Shown here: positions 60,626-64,000 of the stretch, piece after piece | Layout of the letters: each line of letters opens with the position of its first letter | Position numbering within the stretch: position 1 is the stretch's first letter | Made by a program: the position numbers and the translations under genes | Notes under the pieces: model-generated | What the model was told of the DNA's origin: nothing | What the model saw: the letters and a program-made list of their open reading frames with translations, nothing else | The model's database searches: none | NCBI RefSeq assembly: GCF_000423665.1 | Contig: NZ_KE384070.1 | Location: forward strand, 594,297-658,296 | From: Solirubrobacter soli DSM 22325 | Lineage (GTDB): Bacteria > Actinomycetota > Thermoleophilia > Solirubrobacterales > Solirubrobacteraceae | DNA: 64,000 bases | Reading direction: 5' to 3'

Positions 60626-61924
60626 ATGCTCATCACAGGCAACGCGCGGCCCAGGAGAGCGCTTCGCGCCCTGGGAGTCGGCGTGACCGCGGCCGTCGCG
60701 CTGGCGGGGGCGCCACGCACGGCTGCCGCCGCACCGCCACCCGGGAACGCCGCGCAGCAGTGGGACCAGATCGCCGAGGACACCGTCGTCGGCTCAGGCG
60801 CGTTCCAAGGCGAGGGGTTCGTCTACATGGCCTACGTCGCGCAGGCGATGAACGGTGCCGTCAACCCTGGCGAGCGCAACGGCCAGTCGGCGGATGCCGC
60901 GGTGACCGAGGCGGCCTACCGGGTCCTCGTCCACCACTTCCCCGCGCGGGAGCCCGACCTGACGGCGCTCCACGACGCCGCGCTCGGTGCCATCCCCGGC
61001 GGACCCGCGAAGCGCAACGGGATCATGCGCGGCGAGCTCGCGGCCACCAAGGTGCTGCGCGAGCGCGCCGGCGACGGCGTGCAGACGCCGATCGCCTCGA
61101 CGTCGCCGTTCCCGACGCTCCCGCCCGGGCCCGGCGTCTGGCGCCTGACGCCGAGCGCCTACGCACCCCCGCAGACGCCGTGGATGGCCAACGTGCGGCC
61201 GTTCCTGCTGCGGAGCGGGGACCAGTTCCAGCCGGCACCGCCGCCGTCGTTGTCGAGCCCGCAGTGGGTGGCCGCGTTCACCGAGACCAAGTCGCTCGGC
61301 TCAGCCACGAGCGCGACGCGCACCGACGCTCAGAGGCAGACGGCGCTCTTCTGGACCGCAAACGTCATCCGTCAGTACAACGGCCTCGCTCGCGCCACGG
61401 CCACGAGGCTGAGCCTCGATGTGCCGCACACCGCCCGGCTGCTGGCGATGATCAACCAGGTCGGCGCCGACGCGATGATCGCGATGATGAACGCGAAGTA
61501 CCACTTCCTGTTCTGGCGGCCGGTGACGGCGATCGACCCGACGTCCGTCAGCACCGACGGCTTCGGACCCACGCCCGGCTTCGACGACGGCAACCCGGCC
61601 ACCGCCGAGCAACCCGGCTGGCGCCCGCTCGTCACCACCCCCAACCATCCCGAGTACCCGTCGGCGCATGCGACGATCTCCTCGGCGATCGCGGAGGTCC
61701 TCGTCCGCTTCCTCGGCACCGAGGCGATCGACGTCGACGTCCAAGGCCAGCCGGGCCTCGACGAGACGCGGCACTTCGCGACCGCGGACGACCTCCGCGC
61801 CGAGGTCAGCAACGCCCGCATCTGGGCCGGCCTGCACTACCGCTTCTCCGTCCAGGCCGGAACGGCGCTGGGGCGCGAGGTCGCCGACTACGACCTCCGC
61901 CACGGCTTCTGCCGACACGGATGA
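60626..61924 (+). CDS. Secreted vanadium-haloperoxidase/PAP2-like enzyme
   Basis: 432-aa protein with a signal peptide (RRALRALGVGVTAAVALAGA, cleavage near AAAA at about 36) and the vanadate/phosphate site of the vanadium haloperoxidase-PAP2 superfamily: K291-x6-R298-P in KYHFLFWRP, PSAH (345-348, H348) and R398/H404 in ARIWAGLHY. The enzymes either oxidise halides with peroxide or hydrolyse phosphate esters; sequence alone does not decide, and PSAH replaces the common PSGH. ATG 60626 has CGGAGG 6 nt upstream. It is divergent from the TPR/SARP unit, whose regulator may control it. Confidence 0.88.
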   Translation: MLITGNARPRRALRALGVGVTAAVALAGAPRTAAAAPPPGNAAQQWDQIAEDTVVGSGAFQGEGFVYMAYVAQAMNGAVNPGERNGQSADAAVTEAAYRVLVHHFPAREPDLTALHDAALGAIPGGPAKRNGIMRGELAATKVLRERAGDGVQTPIASTSPFPTLPPGPGVWRLTPSAYAPPQTPWMANVRPFLLRSGDQFQPAPPPSLSSPQWVAAFTETKSLGSATSATRTDAQRQTALFWTANVIRQYNGLARATATRLSLDVPHTARLLAMINQVGADAMIAMMNAKYHFLFWRPVTAIDPTSVSTDGFGPTPGFDDGNPATAEQPGWRPLVTTPNHPEYPSAHATISSAIAEVLVRFLGTEAIDVDVQGQPGLDETRHFATADDLRAEVSNARIWAGLHYRFSVQAGTALGREVADYDLRHGFCRHG

Positions 61925-62039
61925 GTCGTCGGCGCTCGGAGTGGCATCGACCCCGTCAGCGAGAGCGATCATCCGACCCTCATCCCGCGACTTGACTTCG
62001 ACGCACGGGCATCACGCCGGCGGACGCGACGCCCGAGCT
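61925..62039. other. Intergenic stretch after the haloperoxidase
   Basis: About 115 bp after the haloperoxidase stop without a recognised signal or gene. It precedes the possible collagen-like remnant; together the two leave 445 bp without an intact gene. Confidence 0.4.
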
Positions 62040-62318
62040 GAAGGCGGGTGTTCGGCGCCGGGCTCGACCAGCCCGATCGGGTGCCCCGGAGTCGCCGGGC
62101 CTGCGGGAGCGGCCGGCGCGCCGGGAGCGCCCGGTCCCGCGGGCGGGCAGGCCGCCCCCGGCGCCGCTTGGGTCGACTACGCGTCGATGGCGTGGACCGC
62201 CCAATAGACGCCGTTCACCGCCCACCTCAAGTGCTTCCAGGGCGGACCTGCCGGCACGGCGGTTCACCCGCGGGTCGACGGCCGTCTCGTCGCGCTCAAG
62301 GTGGCCGCCTTGCACTGA
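62040..62318 (+). pseudogene. Possible collagen-like gene remnant with in-frame stop
   Basis: One frame reads several Gly-X-Y units (GCPGVAGPAGAAGAPGAPGP), then WVDYASMAWTAQ, then TAG (62205-62207). It then continues in the same frame through TPFTAHLKCFQGGPAG to a TGA at 62316-62318. There is no ATG start; a GTG at 61941 is in frame. It looks like the 3' part of a surface protein with a collagen-like stalk that has lost its start and acquired a nonsense codon. It could also be chance in GC-rich DNA. Confidence 0.3.
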
Positions 62319-62369
62319 TCAGCCCGAGCGTTCAGGAAACGGTCAGGAGCCCGTGGCGACCCTGGCAAG

Positions 62370-63608
62370 ATGCCATTGTCTGTCCTGGTGGTCAGCGACC
62401 GCATCGCTGTTTCCCCCGACCTGATCGCCGCGATCCGCGCCCGCGCGGCGCGGGACGAGATCCAGGTGCGCCTCCTCGTGCCCAACCCGGCGCCTGCCGA
62501 GTGGCACCCGACCCATCCCGATCGTCACGTCAAGGCCGAGGAGGCGCGGGGGGTGTTGCGCGAGACGCTTCCCACGCTGCGCGAGGCCGCCGGCGTCGAC
62601 GTCGACGGGTTCGTGTCCACCCGCCACGATCCGATGGACGCGATCGAGGAGCAACTGCACGACGAGCCGTTCGACGAGCTCATCCTCGCCGTCACACCGC
62701 ATCACATCGAGGGTTGGTTGCACGCCGATCTGCCGCACCGCGCCGCCCACCTCGGCCTGCCGGTGACGTGCATCGAGGGCCACAAGACCCTCGACCTCAC
62801 GGACCCGCACGCGCACCGGCGGATCGGCCCGTCGCTCGGGCGCCGCATGCTCAACAAGGTCCCCGAGGTCACCTTCTACTTCTGGCTGATCAAGATCATG
62901 TGCACGACCGTCGGGGAGACGGCCGCGGACTATCTCAACGACAACCTCGGCTTCGGGCTCACGAACACGACGATCGTCGCGGGCGTGCTGCTCGCGGCGC
63001 TGCTCGTCGTGCAGTTCCGCGTGCGTCGCTACGTACCGGGCATCTACTGGTCGGCCGTCGTCGTGATCTCCGTGTTCGGCACGTTGATCACCGACAACAT
63101 GACCGACCGCTACAACGTGCCGCTGACCACGAGCACACCGATATTCGCGGTCGTGCTGGCAATCGTCTTCGCGGTCTGGTGGTCGGTCGAGCGCACGCTG
63201 TCGATCCACACGATCTTCACCACGCGCCGGGAGAGCTTCTACTGGCTCGCGATCCTCTTCACCTTCGCCCTCGGCACCGCCGCCGGCGACCTCGTGGCCG
63301 AGAAGGCCAGCCTCGGCTATGGCATCTCGATCGCGATCTTCGGCGGCGTCATCGTGCTGATCGCGATCGCCCACTACGTCTTCCACGCCAACGCGGTGCT
63401 GACGTTCTGGCTCGCCTACATCATGACCCGGCCGCTGGGTGCCTCGATCGGCGACTTCATGTCCCAGCACAGCAAGAAGTACGGCGGGCTCGGGCTCGGC
63501 ACGACGGGAACGAGCTACATCTTCCTGGGCTGCATCTTCGCCCTCGTGATCTGGCTCTCGATCACCCGCCGCGATGCAACCGAGGCCCGAGAGGCGGCGC
63601 CCGCGTAG
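62370..63608 (+). CDS. Rossmann-like domain fused to COG4705-like membrane protein
   Basis: 412-aa two-part protein. Residues about 1-150 form an alpha/beta domain (LSVLVVSDRIAVSPDLIAAI, then FDELILAVTPHHIEGWLHAD) resembling universal-stress-type folds. Residues about 165-400 are seven helices paralogous to the protein at 48143-48940, with the shared PEVTFYFWLIKIM, FTFALGTAAGD and TRPLGASIGDF. The soluble domain might sense a nucleotide and gate the membrane part (inference). ATG 62370 is the first start of the frame. The DedA gene begins 18 bp later. Confidence 0.85.
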   Translation: MPLSVLVVSDRIAVSPDLIAAIRARAARDEIQVRLLVPNPAPAEWHPTHPDRHVKAEEARGVLRETLPTLREAAGVDVDGFVSTRHDPMDAIEEQLHDEPFDELILAVTPHHIEGWLHADLPHRAAHLGLPVTCIEGHKTLDLTDPHAHRRIGPSLGRRMLNKVPEVTFYFWLIKIMCTTVGETAADYLNDNLGFGLTNTTIVAGVLLAALLVVQFRVRRYVPGIYWSAVVVISVFGTLITDNMTDRYNVPLTTSTPIFAVVLAIVFAVWWSVERTLSIHTIFTTRRESFYWLAILFTFALGTAAGDLVAEKASLGYGISIAIFGGVIVLIAIAHYVFHANAVLTFWLAYIMTRPLGASIGDFMSQHSKKYGGLGLGTTGTSYIFLGCIFALVIWLSITRRDATEAREAAPA

Positions 63609-63626
63609 ATCGGAGATCCTTTCGGC

Positions 63627-64000
63627 GTGTCGATCTCCGATGTGCTCAGCGAGCTCGGCTACGTCGGGCTCGCGCTGCTGATGATCGCGGAGACGGTGTT
63701 TCCGCCGATCCCGTCGGAGGTCGTGCTGCCGTTCGCCGGCTACCTCGTCCAACAGGGCGACTTCGAGTTCCTCCCGGCGCTGGTCGCGAGCACCATCGGC
63801 TCGCTGGTCGGCGCCGTGGTCCTCGAGGAGGCGGCACGCTACGGGGGACGGCCGTTCGCGGAGCGCTTCGTGCGTTTCGCGCACATCGACCCCGGCAAGC
63901 TCGACGACGCGGAGCGTTGGTTCGTGCGCCGCGGTTGGCTGATGGTCCTCGTCGGCCGCTGCGTGCCCGGCGTCAGGAGCCTGGTCGCGCTTCCCGCCGG
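63627..64000 (+). CDS. DedA-family membrane protein, 3' end cut by window edge
   Basis: The first 124 residues are visible from GTG 63627, 12 nt behind a CGGAG. The DedA signatures are present: an acidic residue before FPPIPSEVVLPFAGYLV in the first half, and the GRCVPGVRSLVALPA motif near the edge, with its arginines. DedA proteins are flippase-like membrane proteins needed for membrane homeostasis. It probably forms an operon with the Rossmann/COG4705 fusion gene upstream. Confidence 0.88.
   Translation, partial: MSISDVLSELGYVGLALLMIAETVFPPIPSEVVLPFAGYLVQQGDFEFLPALVASTIGSLVGAVVLEEAARYGGRPFAERFVRFAHIDPGKLDDAERWFVRRGWLMVLVGRCVPGVRSLVALPA

Noticed and set aside
60626..61924. Calling the PAP2-like enzyme a definite bromo- or chloroperoxidase
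   Set aside because: The vanadate/phosphate-site residues are shared with acid phosphatases, and the halide specificity cannot be read from the sequence.
1..64000. CRISPR arrays, tRNA or rRNA genes, intact transposases or phage genes
   Set aside because: No regularly spaced repeats, no cloverleaf-like segments and no recombinase or phage structural motifs were found on either strand.

Overview
The window is about 64 kb of very GC-rich DNA with dense, mostly overlapping or near-abutting genes, frequent GTG starts, Actinobacteria-type regulators (giant LuxR/LAL ATPases, a SARP/BTAD-AAA-WD40 fusion) and several leaderless-looking promoters. Together these suggest a soil actinobacterium of the Solirubrobacterales/Thermoleophilia kind (inference from gene style, not from a marker gene). 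I see no rRNA, tRNA, CRISPR array or intact insertion sequence.

Region 1 (1-33.9 kb) is the unusual part. Seven large LAL-type LuxR regulators (about 900 aa, N-terminal P-loop ATPase, C-terminal LuxR helix-turn-helix; the first is cut by the window edge) alternate with redox and lipid-type enzymes: an MBL-fold hydrolase, an epoxide hydrolase, three alpha/beta hydrolases, a lipoxygenase directly followed by a catalase-like heme protein, and an SDR / type II NADH dehydrogenase / membrane protein / small unknown protein / DyP peroxidase / LAL / LOG-like operon. A phosphoribosyltransferase is divergent from a secreted hydrolase. By hand alignment, five promoters here share one layout: a GTRCGA element, exactly 17 bp, then a GANNNT hexamer. 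In four of them this is preceded by 12-bp-spaced ACCNG-like repeats. I read this as a LAL-controlled regulon built around a lipoxygenase plus catalase-type oxylipin pathway.

Region 2 (34-43.5 kb) holds a zinc alcohol dehydrogenase, an orphan GAF histidine kinase, a decayed rifampicin-monooxygenase-like pseudogene (three frames, two apparent internal deletions), an NTF2-like protein, a large unknown TPR membrane protein, a secreted M28 peptidase and a LysR regulator.

Region 3 (43.5-49 kb) holds a catabolic operon (FAD amine oxidase, DHDPS-family lyase, aldehyde dehydrogenase with a one-base frameshift), a methyltransferase and a COG4705-like membrane protein.

Region 4 (49-53.7 kb) is a small envelope-sugar cluster: epimerase with a membrane tail, DegT-type aminotransferase, polysaccharide deacetylase, DMT-like transporter and MurG/MGDG-synthase-like glycosyltransferase, with several head-to-head or tail-to-tail overlaps.

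Region 5 (53.7-64 kb) contains a TetR regulator divergent from a second epoxide hydrolase with two clear palindromic operators, a 1538-aa SARP-AAA-WD40 protein preceded by a small TPR protein, a vanadium-haloperoxidase-like secreted enzyme behind a 47-bp nested dyad, a possible collagen-like gene remnant, a second COG4705-like protein fused to a Rossmann-like domain, and the start of a DedA protein.
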